Position numbers and translations under genes: made by a program. DNA of 64,000 bases from Streptomyces sp. NBC_01689. Lineage in GTDB: Bacteria > Actinomycetota > Actinomycetes > Streptomycetales > Streptomycetaceae. Under the pieces are notes generated by a model, which was given only the letters and a program-made list of their open reading frames with translations, searched no databases and was not told the origin of the DNA. Each line of letters begins with the position of its first letter. The stretch's first letter is position 1. This document shows positions 1 through 8,232 of this stretch, piece after piece. The DNA lies in the NCBI RefSeq assembly GCF_036250675.1, contig NZ_CP109592.1:8866001-8930000 (forward strand), in the 5' to 3' direction.

Positions 1-520
1 TACTCGATGCCGCGCAGCCACTTGGCGCTCTTGTAGCCGTAGAGGTGCGGAACGACCAGGCGCAGCGGGAAGCCGTGCTCGGCGGTGAGCGGCTCGCCGT
101 TGTGGTGGGTGGCCAGGAGGGTCTGCCCGGCCGTGAAGTCGGCGAGGCGCAGGTTGGCCCCGTAGCCGTACTCCGCCCAGGCCATCACATGGGTGGCCTC
201 GGGAGCCGGAGGCGCCAGGTCCAGCAGGGTGGCGGCGGCGATCCCGTACCACTCGTGGTCCGTCGACGTGGGTCCCGTCGCGCAGTGCAGATCGGCGACG
301 ACCGTGACGTGGGGGAGCACCGTGAGGTCGTCGAAGGACCACGAACGCTCCTCGCCCGCCGCGGTGGCGCCGAAGACCCGCAGGTCCCAGCGTTCGGGCG
401 GAACCGGGGAACCGGGCCGTAGTGCGAGACGGGCCGGCCCTGCACCCTGCGCTGGCCCGGCGGGATGGGGTGGGGGGTGCGCGGTGCCTCACCGATCGCG
501 CCCCGTCGGTCGCCTGTCAT
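1..520 (-). pseudogene. YedY/sulfite-oxidase-like molybdopterin oxidoreductase, 3'-truncated by window edge, apparent frameshift
   Basis: The minus strand encodes an oxidoreductase molybdopterin-binding domain. It shows the cofactor-cysteine region ADLHCATG, then WAEYGYGANLRLADF, AEHGFPLRLVVPHLYG and KSAKWLRGIEY, typical of small sulfite-oxidase-like (YedY-family) enzymes. A likely start is the ATG at 520 with GGAG upstream. The N-terminus (IPPGQRRV...HYGPVPRFRP) is read in one frame, but the rest (ERWDLRVFG onward) lies in another; the break is near 395-398 in a short C/G run. One added base would fuse the frames. This is either a single-base deletion making a pseudogene or a sequencing error. 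The C-terminus lies left of the window. Confidence 0.72.
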
Positions 521-786
521 GCCCGGCTCCCTCTCTCCTGCGGCCGCCTCTCCACCCGTGCAGGGTAGGCGTTTCACTCCCGGTGACGCCCAGGCAGGGT
601 TCCGCCGGTCCCGGCGAGGGATCCGGAACTTCACGGGCGGGCAGGACATCCGGAACGCGCGCCGGCGCGTCCCCGATCCGGTGCGACCGCGTCCCGGCCC
701 GACACCGCGCGACGGCGTCCGGCCCGTCCGCCGAGGGCGCGGAAAAGCGGTGGAGGCCGCGGGGCGTCGCTGGCTAGGCTCGCGGA

Positions 787-1146
787 ATGAGTACGCGCAC
801 CTTCCGTATCACCGTTCGCGGTGTCTTCGACGGCCTCGGCACCGATCAGCGAGCCGAGCTCCTGGCCCGGGCGGCGGAGCACGACGTGCTGCGCGCCGCG
901 TTCACCGCGGAGGGTCACCTCAGCTACGACCTGGCCGCGCGGTCCGCCTTCACCTTCCGCTTCGTGGACTCGGGCGAAGAGGAGGAGGACATCCTGGAGG
1001 CGACCGAGCGCGCCGAAGAGGCGGCGAAGGCGTGGCTGACCCAGCGCGGCTATCCGTACAAGAACCTCCGCTCCAGCGCCGAGGATCTCTCCCAGGCACC
1101 TCTCGGCAAGCGGCAGCGCCGCGCCGCCGCGCAGAAGTTCTCCTGA
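787..1146 (+). CDS. DUF6204 family protein
   Basis: A 119-aa soluble protein starting MSTRTFRITVRGVFDGL, with a short ferredoxin-like alpha/beta pattern, an acidic central stretch (DSGEEEEDILEA) and a basic tail. The pattern matches the DUF6204 family of streptomycete hypothetical proteins; no catalytic motif or signal peptide is visible. It stands alone, divergent from the oxidoreductase remnant on its left. Function unknown; family assignment is from recalled sequence character. Confidence 0.75.
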   Translation: MSTRTFRITVRGVFDGLGTDQRAELLARAAEHDVLRAAFTAEGHLSYDLAARSAFTFRFVDSGEEEEDILEATERAEEAAKAWLTQRGYPYKNLRSSAEDLSQAPLGKRQRRAAAQKFS

Positions 1147-1462
1147 TCCCGTCTCCGCGCCGGACAGCGCCACCGGGTCCGTCGGCCGCCGCGCGACGTG
1201 CACGGGCCGCGCCGACGGGCCGCCCGCTCCGGGGAGTTGTCGGTGCCGGCCGGCGGACCGCGGCGCATGACCTCGACGGCCACGGCGCATGACCTCGGCG
1301 ACCGCACCTGACGGACGCTCCCTGACCGACCGACCGACCGACCGACCGCCACGCCCGGCCCGAGGCGGCCCCGGCGCGCCGACCACGAGCACTTCCCCTG
1401 GGTTCCTGCGGTTTCATGGTGATCGTCCACCCCGTCGCGGGGAACCACGGAAGGGAACCGTC
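1147..1462. other. Intergenic region with a GACC tetranucleotide tract
   Basis: This 316-nt gap between the DUF6204 gene and the aldo/keto reductase gene has no convincing gene. It contains a 15-nt direct repeat (CGGCGCATGACCTCG) around 1259-1297, and six perfect GACC units at 1324-1347. The ribosome-binding site AAGGGAA of the next gene is at its right end. Confidence 0.6.
1324..1347. repeat. (GACC)6 simple tandem repeat
   Basis: Six uninterrupted copies of GACC lie 115 nt upstream of the aldo/keto reductase start. A tetranucleotide tract can change length by slippage; here it is non-coding, so any effect would be on promoter spacing. Confidence 0.85.
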
Positions 1463-2455
1463 ATGCGTTTTCGCAAGCTCGGCAGCTCGGACCTGGAGGT
1501 CTCGGAGATCTCCCTCGGCTCCTGGCTCACCTACTCCGGAGGCATCCAGGCCGAGCAGACACGCGCCTGCACCGAGGCCGCGTTCGACGTGGGCATCAAC
1601 TTCTTCGACACCGCCAACGTCTACGGCCGGGGCGCGGCCGAGTCGGCCTGGGGCGAGATCCTCTCCCAGCACCCCCGTGACTCCTACATCCTGGCGACCA
1701 AGGTCTGGGGTCAGATGTCGGACACCGACCAGGGCCTCTCTGCCGAGCAGATCGGCAAGCAGATCGACGCCTCGTTGCGGCGGCTGCGGACCGACCACGT
1801 CGACCTGTACCAGGCACACCGTTTCGACGTGACCGTGCCGATCGAGGAGACCGTCGAGGCGCTGCAGAAGGTCGTACGGCAGGGCAAGGCCCGCTACCTC
1901 GGATTCAGCGAGTGGACCCCCGAGCAGATCCGGACCGCCGTCGACATCGCGGGGCCGGAGCTGTTCGTCTCGTCGCAGCCGCAGTACTCGATGCTGTGGC
2001 AGGCGCCCGAGGCGGAGGTATTCCCGGTGTGCGCGGCCGACGGCATCTCGCACATCGTGTGGTCCCCCCTGGCCCAGGGAGTGCTGACCGGCAAGTACAA
2101 GCCGGGCCGGCCGCTCCCCGCCGACAGCCGTTTCGCCAACGACGCGATGAGCGGCTCCAAGGACCTCGTCCTCAACGACGCCGCCCTGGAGGCCGTGCAG
2201 CGGCTCGTCCCCGTGGCCGAGGGCGCCGGTGTGAGTCTGCCGACGCTCGCGCTGGCCTGGGTGCTGCGCCGCGGTGAGGTCGCGTCGGCGATCACCGGAG
2301 CCTCGCGGCCCGAGCAGGTCCACGCCAACGCGGCGGCCGCGGGTGTGCGGCTCTCCGACGACGTACTGGCCGCGGTCGACGCCGCGCTCGGCGACGTGCC
2401 GGTCCGGCGTCCGACCCTCGCACCGTTCGCGGCCGAGGGCGTCCTGCGCCGCTGA
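1463..2455 (+). CDS. Aldo/keto reductase family oxidoreductase
   Basis: A 330-aa NADPH-dependent (beta/alpha)8 oxidoreductase. The start MRFRKLGSSDLEVSEISLGSW is typical of the family. The catalytic tetrad is visible as Asp and Tyr in DTANVYG (about residues 52-58), Lys in ATKVWG and His in QAHRFD. The later WSPLAQGVLTGKYK and the cofactor-binding GASRPEQ segments resemble the voltage-gated K+ channel beta-subunit/YghZ-like branch. The ATG at 1463 follows AAGGGAA at good spacing; longer upstream reading in this frame is low-complexity and unlikely to be translated. Monocistronic; substrate not predictable. Confidence 0.93.
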   Translation: MRFRKLGSSDLEVSEISLGSWLTYSGGIQAEQTRACTEAAFDVGINFFDTANVYGRGAAESAWGEILSQHPRDSYILATKVWGQMSDTDQGLSAEQIGKQIDASLRRLRTDHVDLYQAHRFDVTVPIEETVEALQKVVRQGKARYLGFSEWTPEQIRTAVDIAGPELFVSSQPQYSMLWQAPEAEVFPVCAADGISHIVWSPLAQGVLTGKYKPGRPLPADSRFANDAMSGSKDLVLNDAALEAVQRLVPVAEGAGVSLPTLALAWVLRRGEVASAITGASRPEQVHANAAAAGVRLSDDVLAAVDAALGDVPVRRPTLAPFAAEGVLRR

Positions 2456-2620
2456 CCTGTCCGCGTCACCCGACCTCCCTGGCCGCCGCCTGCCGCCTCG
2501 GCGTGGTGGCGGACCAGATTCCTGCGCTGCTCCCGGCCGCTCGCAGCCGGTGCCGGTTCCGCGTCCTTTCCTCGTCACCGAGGTCGCGCGCCCGTACCGG
2601 TACGGGCGGGTGGGCGGCCG

Positions 2621-2773
2621 TCAGGCCACGGGTGGGGGCACGTCCTCGGGGACCGGGGAGCCTTCGCCGTCGTCGACCGGGACCGGGCGTGGGACGAGCC
2701 GGTCCTCGAGGGCGTCCATCCCGAAGAGGAACGCCATCATGAGACCCGGCGCTAGCAAAGCAAGCATGATCAC
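2621..2773 (-). CDS. Small single-pass membrane protein
   Basis: A 50-aa protein starting at GTG 2773 behind a strong GGAGG. It begins with a hydrophobic helix (MIMLALLAPGLMMAFLFGMD), followed by an acidic/proline-rich tail (ALEDRLVPRPVPVDD...). The layout (helix, then ALEDRL) matches a recurrent short streptomycete conserved hypothetical. The ribosome-binding site decides this start over the in-frame codon at 2851. It lies alone between convergent larger genes. Function unknown. Confidence 0.6.
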   Translation of the reverse strand: MIMLALLAPGLMMAFLFGMDALEDRLVPRPVPVDDGEGSPVPEDVPPPVA

Positions 2774-2968
2774 AGGACCTCCCCAGGGGGTAGTCAATCT
2801 GTGCGCCGCCGTGGTGCCGTTCTTCGAGTATGGGGCCGTTCGGGGTAGCACGCATGTCGTGCCCGGTGACCGGGAGTGACCCGCTCAAGGGGCCTGTGGA
2901 CGCGGCCGCCCGGCCGGCTGCCGACCGCGTCGTGTACCTCCGTACGGTGGCCGGACCACGCCCGAGTC

Positions 2969-4690
2969 CTACAGGTCGAGGACGATCTCGGTGGTGGGGC
3001 GACTGCAGCAGATCAGGACCGTACCGGCCTCGGGAGGTTCGAGGGGCTCGGTGGTGTAGGCGGCGTCGCCCGAGACGACCGGCGTGACGCAGGTGTGGCA
3101 CACACCGGTGCGACAGGACCAGCGGGTGGGGACGTCGCAGGCCTCGGCGAGGTCGAGGAGCGACGCGCGCTCCGGTGACCAGGGGGTGGAGATGCCGCTG
3201 CGGGCGAAGGTGACGCGCGGGCCGGTCGCCGCGGGCCCGTCCGGCTGGTGCGGCCGCACCGCGGGCGTGTCCGTGATCCCGGGGTTGACGGCGGGCAGTG
3301 CGCTGAACACCTCGGTGTGGATCCGCTCGGGACTCAGCCCCCGCGCGCGCAGATGACTCCCCAGGTCGTCCATGAAGGCGGGCGGCCCGCAGAGGTAGGC
3401 GTCGGCGTCCGCGGGTACGGCCATGTCGGCCAGTGACCGGGCGGTGAGCCGGCCGTGGCGGATGTGCGGCTCGTCGTCGTGCCGGGGGTCGTCGGCGCCG
3501 GCCGTGTAGGAGATGTACGCGCGGCCGTCGGGGAGTTGGGCCAGCAGTTCCCGGGTCTCGGCGGCGAAGACGTGCCGCGTGCGGTCCCTGGCCGTGTGGA
3601 TCCACCACACCGGGCGGGGGTCCCGGGCCGCGGCGAGCCCGTGCAGCATCGCCAGCACGGGGGTGGCGCCGATCCCGGCGGAGACGAGGACGACCGGGCG
3701 GGTGCCCTCCTGGAGGACGAACGTCCCGCGGGGGCTCGCGATGTCCACCAGGTCACCGGGCCGCAGGCAGGTGTGGAGATATCCGCTGACCCGGCCGTGG
3801 GGCTCCCGTTTCACGCTGATGCGGTAGGTGCCGGCGCCCGGCGCGGAGGAGAGGGAGTAGCTCCGTACGGCGGGGGAGTCCTTCCCCGGGGTGACCCGGA
3901 CGGACAGGTACTGGCCGGGCAGCGCCTCGGGCAGCGGCGTGCTGTCGGTGGCGTCCAGGTGGAACGAGGTGACGCCCGGGGTCTCGGCGACCTTGCGGGC
4001 CACCCGCAGGGTCCTGAAGCCGGGCCATCCCGGTTCCCGTCTCCGCGGTTCGCCCTGTGAGAGTTCGCGGAACGACTGCTGCCACCCGGGGCTCAGGGCG
4101 GGGATGCTCAGCGCGCTGCGCAGCTTCGCGGGATCACGGCCGGGGAGGTAGAGCAGCGCGTCGGTGTCGGCGACGCTGAGTGCCTGCGGACCTCGTCGGG
4201 TGCGGGTGATGGCGTCGCCCGCCGTCACCTCTCCCTCGGTGATGACGCGCAGGTAGAAGCCGGGGCGGTGGTGGGCGACCAGGAGGGAGGCCATGGCGGG
4301 TTCCCCCAGGCGCATTCCGACGCGGTAACAGGTGACGCGGGGCTGGGTGACCTCGAACTCCGCCTCGCCGATGCGGTAGCGGTCGCCGATGCACACCTCG
4401 TCGTCGGGGAGCCCGTCGACGGTGAAGTTCTCCCCGAAGCTGCCGGGGGTGAGGTCCCGGCGATCCAGTTCCTTCTCCCAGTAGCGGTAGGACTGCACCT
4501 GGTAGACGAGGACCGCCCGGTTCTCGCCGCCGTGCCCCGCGAGATCGCCCTGCCCGTCCCCGTCGATGTTCAGGTGGCGCACCATCCGGCGGCCGTGCAC
4601 GGGTGACTTCCACGCGCCCGTGTGGACCGTCCTTCCCTGCCACGAGACGTCCTCGGGCTTCCCTACGTTCACGGACAGCAGCGTCGCCAT
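2969..4690 (-). CDS. MOSC domain / ferredoxin-NADP reductase-type / 2Fe-2S fusion oxidoreductase
   Basis: A 573-aa three-part protein. Residues 1-165 form a YiiM-like MOSC domain (HGGENRAVLVYQ, GSFGENFTVDG, VTCYRVG with the conserved Cys). Residues about 240-345 form an FAD-binding reductase domain (PAVRSYSLSSAP), then an NAD(P)-binding part (LVSAGIGATPVLAMLH, YLCGPPAFM). The last 80 residues are a plant-type 2Fe-2S ferredoxin (CRTGVCHTC, i.e. CX4CX2C, with a later LICC). The fusion couples a phthalate-dioxygenase-reductase-like electron chain to a molybdenum-sulfur domain, pointing to Moco-dependent reduction of N-hydroxylated or similar substrates. ATG 4690 follows AGGAGTACGC. Confidence 0.92.
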   Translation of the reverse strand: MATLLSVNVGKPEDVSWQGRTVHTGAWKSPVHGRRMVRHLNIDGDGQGDLAGHGGENRAVLVYQVQSYRYWEKELDRRDLTPGSFGENFTVDGLPDDEVCIGDRYRIGEAEFEVTQPRVTCYRVGMRLGEPAMASLLVAHHRPGFYLRVITEGEVTAGDAITRTRRGPQALSVADTDALLYLPGRDPAKLRSALSIPALSPGWQQSFRELSQGEPRRREPGWPGFRTLRVARKVAETPGVTSFHLDATDSTPLPEALPGQYLSVRVTPGKDSPAVRSYSLSSAPGAGTYRISVKREPHGRVSGYLHTCLRPGDLVDIASPRGTFVLQEGTRPVVLVSAGIGATPVLAMLHGLAAARDPRPVWWIHTARDRTRHVFAAETRELLAQLPDGRAYISYTAGADDPRHDDEPHIRHGRLTARSLADMAVPADADAYLCGPPAFMDDLGSHLRARGLSPERIHTEVFSALPAVNPGITDTPAVRPHQPDGPAATGPRVTFARSGISTPWSPERASLLDLAEACDVPTRWSCRTGVCHTCVTPVVSGDAAYTTEPLEPPEAGTVLICCSRPTTEIVLDL

Positions 4691-4893
4691 TGCGTACTCC
4701 TGCGTGGGTGGTGGCCGGACGGGAGCGGATTTCTGTCGGCTCTTCTCGCGCGGGGCTCCTCTCGCGTCATGGCCGATTTTAGTTCTTCGGCAGCGGTCGT
4801 ACCGGCTCGGTGGCCCGGGGGCGCTCACGGGCGGACGCTGGAGGGGAGTGTCCGGCTCGCGCCCGCCCCGAAGAGCGGACCGGCACGCATCTA

Positions 4894-4937
4894 ACCGTTA
4901 AAACGGTGTTGACAGGTTAGGGCGAGCATGGTCGACT
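4894..4937 (+). promoter_or_regulatory. Palindrome plus TTGACA promoter upstream of the alpha/beta hydrolase
   Basis: A perfect palindrome ACCGTTAAAACGGT (4894-4907) sits two bases before a consensus -35 TTGACA (4909-4914). A weak -10 TCGACT (4932-4937) follows at 17-bp spacing. The heptamer AGGTTAG occurs at 4914-4920 and again just before the start codon (about 4970). This looks like an operator controlling the hydrolase gene; no adjacent regulator gene is present. Confidence 0.5.
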
Positions 4938-4977
4938 GAGCGCATAACCCTTGAAGGTGAAGTGAGAGGTTAGAGAG

Positions 4978-5847
4978 ATGACTTCCGTAGTCCATCACCG
5001 CACGGCCACCGTCGGTGGCCTGGACGTCTTCTACCGGGAGGCGGGCGACCCGCGGGCGCCGGCCCTGGTCCTCCTCCACGGCTTCCCGACCAGCTCGCAC
5101 ATGTTCCGCCACCTGATCCCGGCGCTCGCCGACCGCTACCACGTCATCGCCCCCGACCACATCGGCTTCGGTCAGTCGGCGATGCCCTCCCCGCAGGACT
5201 TCCCCTACACCTTCGAGGCGCTCACCCAGGTCACCTCCGACCTGCTGGAGCAGCTGGGCGTCGACCGGTTCGCGATGTACGTGCAGGACTACGGGGCGCC
5301 CATCGGCTGGCGTCTGGCGCTGCAGACCCCCGACCGCGTCACCGCGATCGTCACCCAGAACGGCAACGCCTATGTCGAGGGCTTCGTCAAACCGTTCTGG
5401 GACGGTGTGTTCGCCTACGCCGAGGCGCCCGGACCGGAGACCGAGGCCCCGATGCGCGGCGCCCTGACGCCCGAGATCACCCGGTGGCAGTACCTGAACG
5501 GCGTCGCCGACCCGAGTCTCGTCAGCCCCGACAACTGGGTGCATGACCAGGCTCTGCTGGACCGGCCCGGCAACGACGAGATCCAGCTCAGGCTCTTCCG
5601 GGACTACCCGACCAACGTGGACCTCTATCCGAAGGTGCACCAGTACTTCCGCGACTCCCAGGTGCCGGTGCTCGCGGTCTGGGGCGCCAACGACGAGATC
5701 TTCGGTCCCGCGGGCGCGGAGGCGTTCCGGCAGGACCTGCCCCGTGCCGAGGTCCACCTGCTCGAATCCGGGCACTTCGCCCTGGAGAGCCATCTGGAGA
5801 ACATCACCCAGTACATCCGGGACTTCCTCGGCCGCGTCGTCGCCTGA
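4978..5847 (+). CDS. Alpha/beta hydrolase (haloalkane dehalogenase/epoxide hydrolase-like)
   Basis: A 289-aa alpha/beta-hydrolase. The oxyanion motif is LLHGFPTSSHMFRHLIP (about residues 33-49). The nucleophile elbow VQDYGAPIGWR carries Asp rather than Ser, as in haloalkane dehalogenases and epoxide hydrolases. The catalytic His is in SGHFALESH near the C-terminus, with an acid candidate in WGANDEIF. No signal peptide, so it is cytoplasmic. The start follows GAGAGGTTAGAGAG. Likely under the palindromic promoter immediately upstream; substrate unknown. Confidence 0.92.
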   Translation: MTSVVHHRTATVGGLDVFYREAGDPRAPALVLLHGFPTSSHMFRHLIPALADRYHVIAPDHIGFGQSAMPSPQDFPYTFEALTQVTSDLLEQLGVDRFAMYVQDYGAPIGWRLALQTPDRVTAIVTQNGNAYVEGFVKPFWDGVFAYAEAPGPETEAPMRGALTPEITRWQYLNGVADPSLVSPDNWVHDQALLDRPGNDEIQLRLFRDYPTNVDLYPKVHQYFRDSQVPVLAVWGANDEIFGPAGAEAFRQDLPRAEVHLLESGHFALESHLENITQYIRDFLGRVVA

Positions 5848-5855
5848 CGCTCCAG

Positions 5856-5891
5856 GGCCGGGGCGGCCGGAACGGCGCGCGAGCCCCGGCC
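5856..5891 (+). terminator. Hairpin after the alpha/beta hydrolase
   Basis: A 9-bp GC stem (GGCCGGGGC / GCCCCGGCC) with an 18-nt loop, starting 8 nt after the hydrolase stop codon. There is no U-tract, as usual in Streptomyces. Confidence 0.4.
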
Positions 5892-5960
5892 GGCCCCGCC
5901 CTCATGGGTGTCCGTCCCACCCACCCCACCCCGGCACCCCGCACCCGGAAGGAACGAGCC

Positions 5961-6821
5961 ATGGGACTGTCCTGGCAGCAAGGGCCTCTCTCGACGAGCG
6001 CGATCGGACACTTCCTCACCCCCGAACCCCTGCCGCGGCGCCTGCTGTTCGCCGAGCGCCTGCGCCGCCGTATGCGCGTGCGGTTCAACGGGGAGTGGAT
6101 CGCCGACAGCGAGAACGTGCTGCTGCTGCACGAACCGGGCCGTTACCCGGTCGCCTACTTCCCTCGCGCGGACGTGGATCCCCGGGCCCTGGTCGAGAGC
6201 GACAAGGTGACCCGGCATCAGGATCTCGGCGACACCGCGTGGTTCACCGTGCGAGCGGGCGACCGGACCACCGAACGCGCCGCCTGGCAGCTCACCACCC
6301 CGCCCGGGTACGCCGCCGAGTTCGAGGACCGCGTCGCCTTCGCCTGGCGGGCGATGGACGCCTTCTACGAGGAGGACGAACGCGTCCTCGGTCACGCGGC
6401 GGACGCGTACCACCGCATCGACATCCGCACCACTTCCCGCACGCTGGAGGTCCGTTCGGCGGACGCCGTGGTGGCCCGTTCGGAACGCCCCGTCGTGCTC
6501 TACGAGTCCGGCTTCGCCCCGCGCTGGTACGTCCCGCGCACGGACATCGACGAGAGCCTGCTGCGTCCCGTCGAGGGGCAGACCTTCTGCCCGTACAAGG
6601 GGTTGTGCGACTACTACGACATCGGCACCGCGCACCGCGCCGCCTGGTCGTACCGCGACGCGTACAGCGAGGTCGGCCGCATCGACGACATGGTCTCCTT
6701 CGAGCCGGACCAGGTCGAGGTCCGCCTCGACGGGCGTCGGCTGGAGATCGAGCCGGGCCAGAAGGTCGTCGCCCACGGCGTCGACCGCGGCCTGGACGCC
6801 GAGGAGACCAGGGCCCGTTGA
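5961..6821 (+). CDS. Tandem DUF427 domain protein
   Basis: A 286-aa cytoplasmic protein containing two DUF427 domains. The first (about residues 38-125) has RVRFNGEWIADSENVLLLHE; the second (about 165-260) has VVARSERPVVLYESG, RWYVPRTDI, FCPYKGLCDYYDI and AAWSYRDA. The CPYKG...YY.I and AAW.Y motifs are the family hallmark. Function unproven. The ATG at 5961 is chosen because GGAAGGAACGAGCC sits just before it; the in-frame upstream codon lacks a site. It may be read from the hydrolase promoter, about 110 nt downstream of that gene. Confidence 0.9.
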   Translation: MGLSWQQGPLSTSAIGHFLTPEPLPRRLLFAERLRRRMRVRFNGEWIADSENVLLLHEPGRYPVAYFPRADVDPRALVESDKVTRHQDLGDTAWFTVRAGDRTTERAAWQLTTPPGYAAEFEDRVAFAWRAMDAFYEEDERVLGHAADAYHRIDIRTTSRTLEVRSADAVVARSERPVVLYESGFAPRWYVPRTDIDESLLRPVEGQTFCPYKGLCDYYDIGTAHRAAWSYRDAYSEVGRIDDMVSFEPDQVEVRLDGRRLEIEPGQKVVAHGVDRGLDAEETRAR

Positions 6822-6963
6822 CCTCTGAGCCCGTCGACCCCTCACGGCCCGCGGCCCCGCGCCGACCCTCGCGCCGAGGCCGCGGCACGGGCACGGAGGG
6901 GAGATGGGCGCGGCCGGAGGACGCAGGGATCCCCGGGACTCCGGGACAGGCGTGGTCAACCGC

Positions 6964-8232
6964 TCACCCGGCGCCGGGAGTCGGCTCGATGACGACCACC
7001 CGTGCCCACTCGGGCGGGGAGTCCGGGACGTAGTCGGGATCGTTCTCGTCCCACGAGTGGGAGTCGTGCCGCCGGGGGAACAGACCGACCACGGTCCGGC
7101 ACGGCGGCCGGTTCCTCGGCCAGGGCGTCTGACCGTCCGTCAGCACCACGACGACGTCGGGCCGGGGACCCCGGCGGAGAGCCCGGGCGAAGCCCGTCCG
7201 CAGGTCGGTGCCCCCGCCGCCGACCAGCGGAATGCCCTCGGCCCGGCAGAGCGAGTGCACGAGCCGGGCGGACGCGTCGCACGGCAGCACGGTGACGAGG
7301 TCGCGGCGGCCGCCCACCGCGCGGCAGATCGCCGTCACCTCCCGGAGTGCGCTGCCGAGTTCGGCGTCGCTGACCGACCCGGACGTGTCGATGATCACGG
7401 AGACCCGCGGAGGTCTGCGCCGCAGGCTCGGCAGGACGACACCGGGCAGCCCCGCCGAGCGCCGGGACGGCCGCCCGTACGTGTAGTCCTCGCCCGTGCC
7501 GGAGCCGGAGGCGGCCGAACGGACGGCCGCACCGAGCAGCTCCCGCCACGGCTGCGGTGGCTGGAACGCCTCCTCCGCCCAACGACGCCATCCCCGGGGG
7601 GCGTTGCCCGGACGCCCGGTGATGCCCCGCGCCACGCGGAACCGGACGGCGTCACGCTCCTGGTCGCTGAGGCCGTACGCTCCGTCCGGGCCGAGATCCC
7701 ATTCCCGGTCCAGTCCGTCGGCGCCGCTGCCGCAGTCCAGCCAGACCAGGCTCTGCGTGCGCGGCCCGAGCCGGAACCGGCGAAGATAGTCCTCCATGAG
7801 CTCACCCCCGGGCAGCGCCAGGGTCTCGGGGGTGACGGCACCCTCGGGCCGGAGGAGTCCCTCGCCGAACGCGTCGTCGTTGATCTCGCAGTCCGCCGCG
7901 ATGTTCATCCGCAGCCGTTCCCCCGGCCCGGTCAGACCACGCTCCCGCGCGACCCGGTCACTGCGCCCGTGATGGTCCCGCAGCAGGTGCGACACCTCGT
8001 GCACCCACACCCCGGCCAGCTCCTCCACCGACGTCCGGTCCACGAACGACGGCGAAACGTAGCAGCGCCAGTACCGGTCGACGGCCATCGTCGGCACCTG
8101 CCGCGACTCCACGGTGTGCAGGGCGAAGAGCGCCGTCGCCAGGTAGGGCCGGACCCGGGCGGCGTGCAGCCGTGCGGCGAAGAGCTTGTCGCGGTCCAGC
8201 GCCCGGGGCGCGCCCGGTCCGTACGCGTTCAC
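6964..8232 (-). CDS. VWA-like domain protein with N-terminal HExxH metallopeptidase-like domain (DUF2201-type)
   Basis: A 422-aa protein. The N-terminal domain has the zincin motif HEVSH in WVHEVSHLLRDHH (about residue 77), plus AADCEIND, as in putative metallopeptidase-like DUF2201 proteins. The C-terminal part is a von Willebrand A-like domain with the MIDAS signature DTSGSVSD (about residue 280), then GGGGTDLRTGF and VVVLTDGQTPW. The GTG start at 8232 overlaps the stop of the upstream AAA ATPase gene (GTGA), implying translational coupling and a working complex. In MoxR-vWA pairs the ATPase typically remodels or loads the vWA partner; here the vWA protein may also be a protease. No signal peptide. 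Confidence 0.88.
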   Translation of the reverse strand: MNAYGPGAPRALDRDKLFAARLHAARVRPYLATALFALHTVESRQVPTMAVDRYWRCYVSPSFVDRTSVEELAGVWVHEVSHLLRDHHGRSDRVARERGLTGPGERLRMNIAADCEINDDAFGEGLLRPEGAVTPETLALPGGELMEDYLRRFRLGPRTQSLVWLDCGSGADGLDREWDLGPDGAYGLSDQERDAVRFRVARGITGRPGNAPRGWRRWAEEAFQPPQPWRELLGAAVRSAASGSGTGEDYTYGRPSRRSAGLPGVVLPSLRRRPPRVSVIIDTSGSVSDAELGSALREVTAICRAVGGRRDLVTVLPCDASARLVHSLCRAEGIPLVGGGGTDLRTGFARALRRGPRPDVVVVLTDGQTPWPRNRPPCRTVVGLFPRRHDSHSWDENDPDYVPDSPPEWARVVVIEPTPGAG

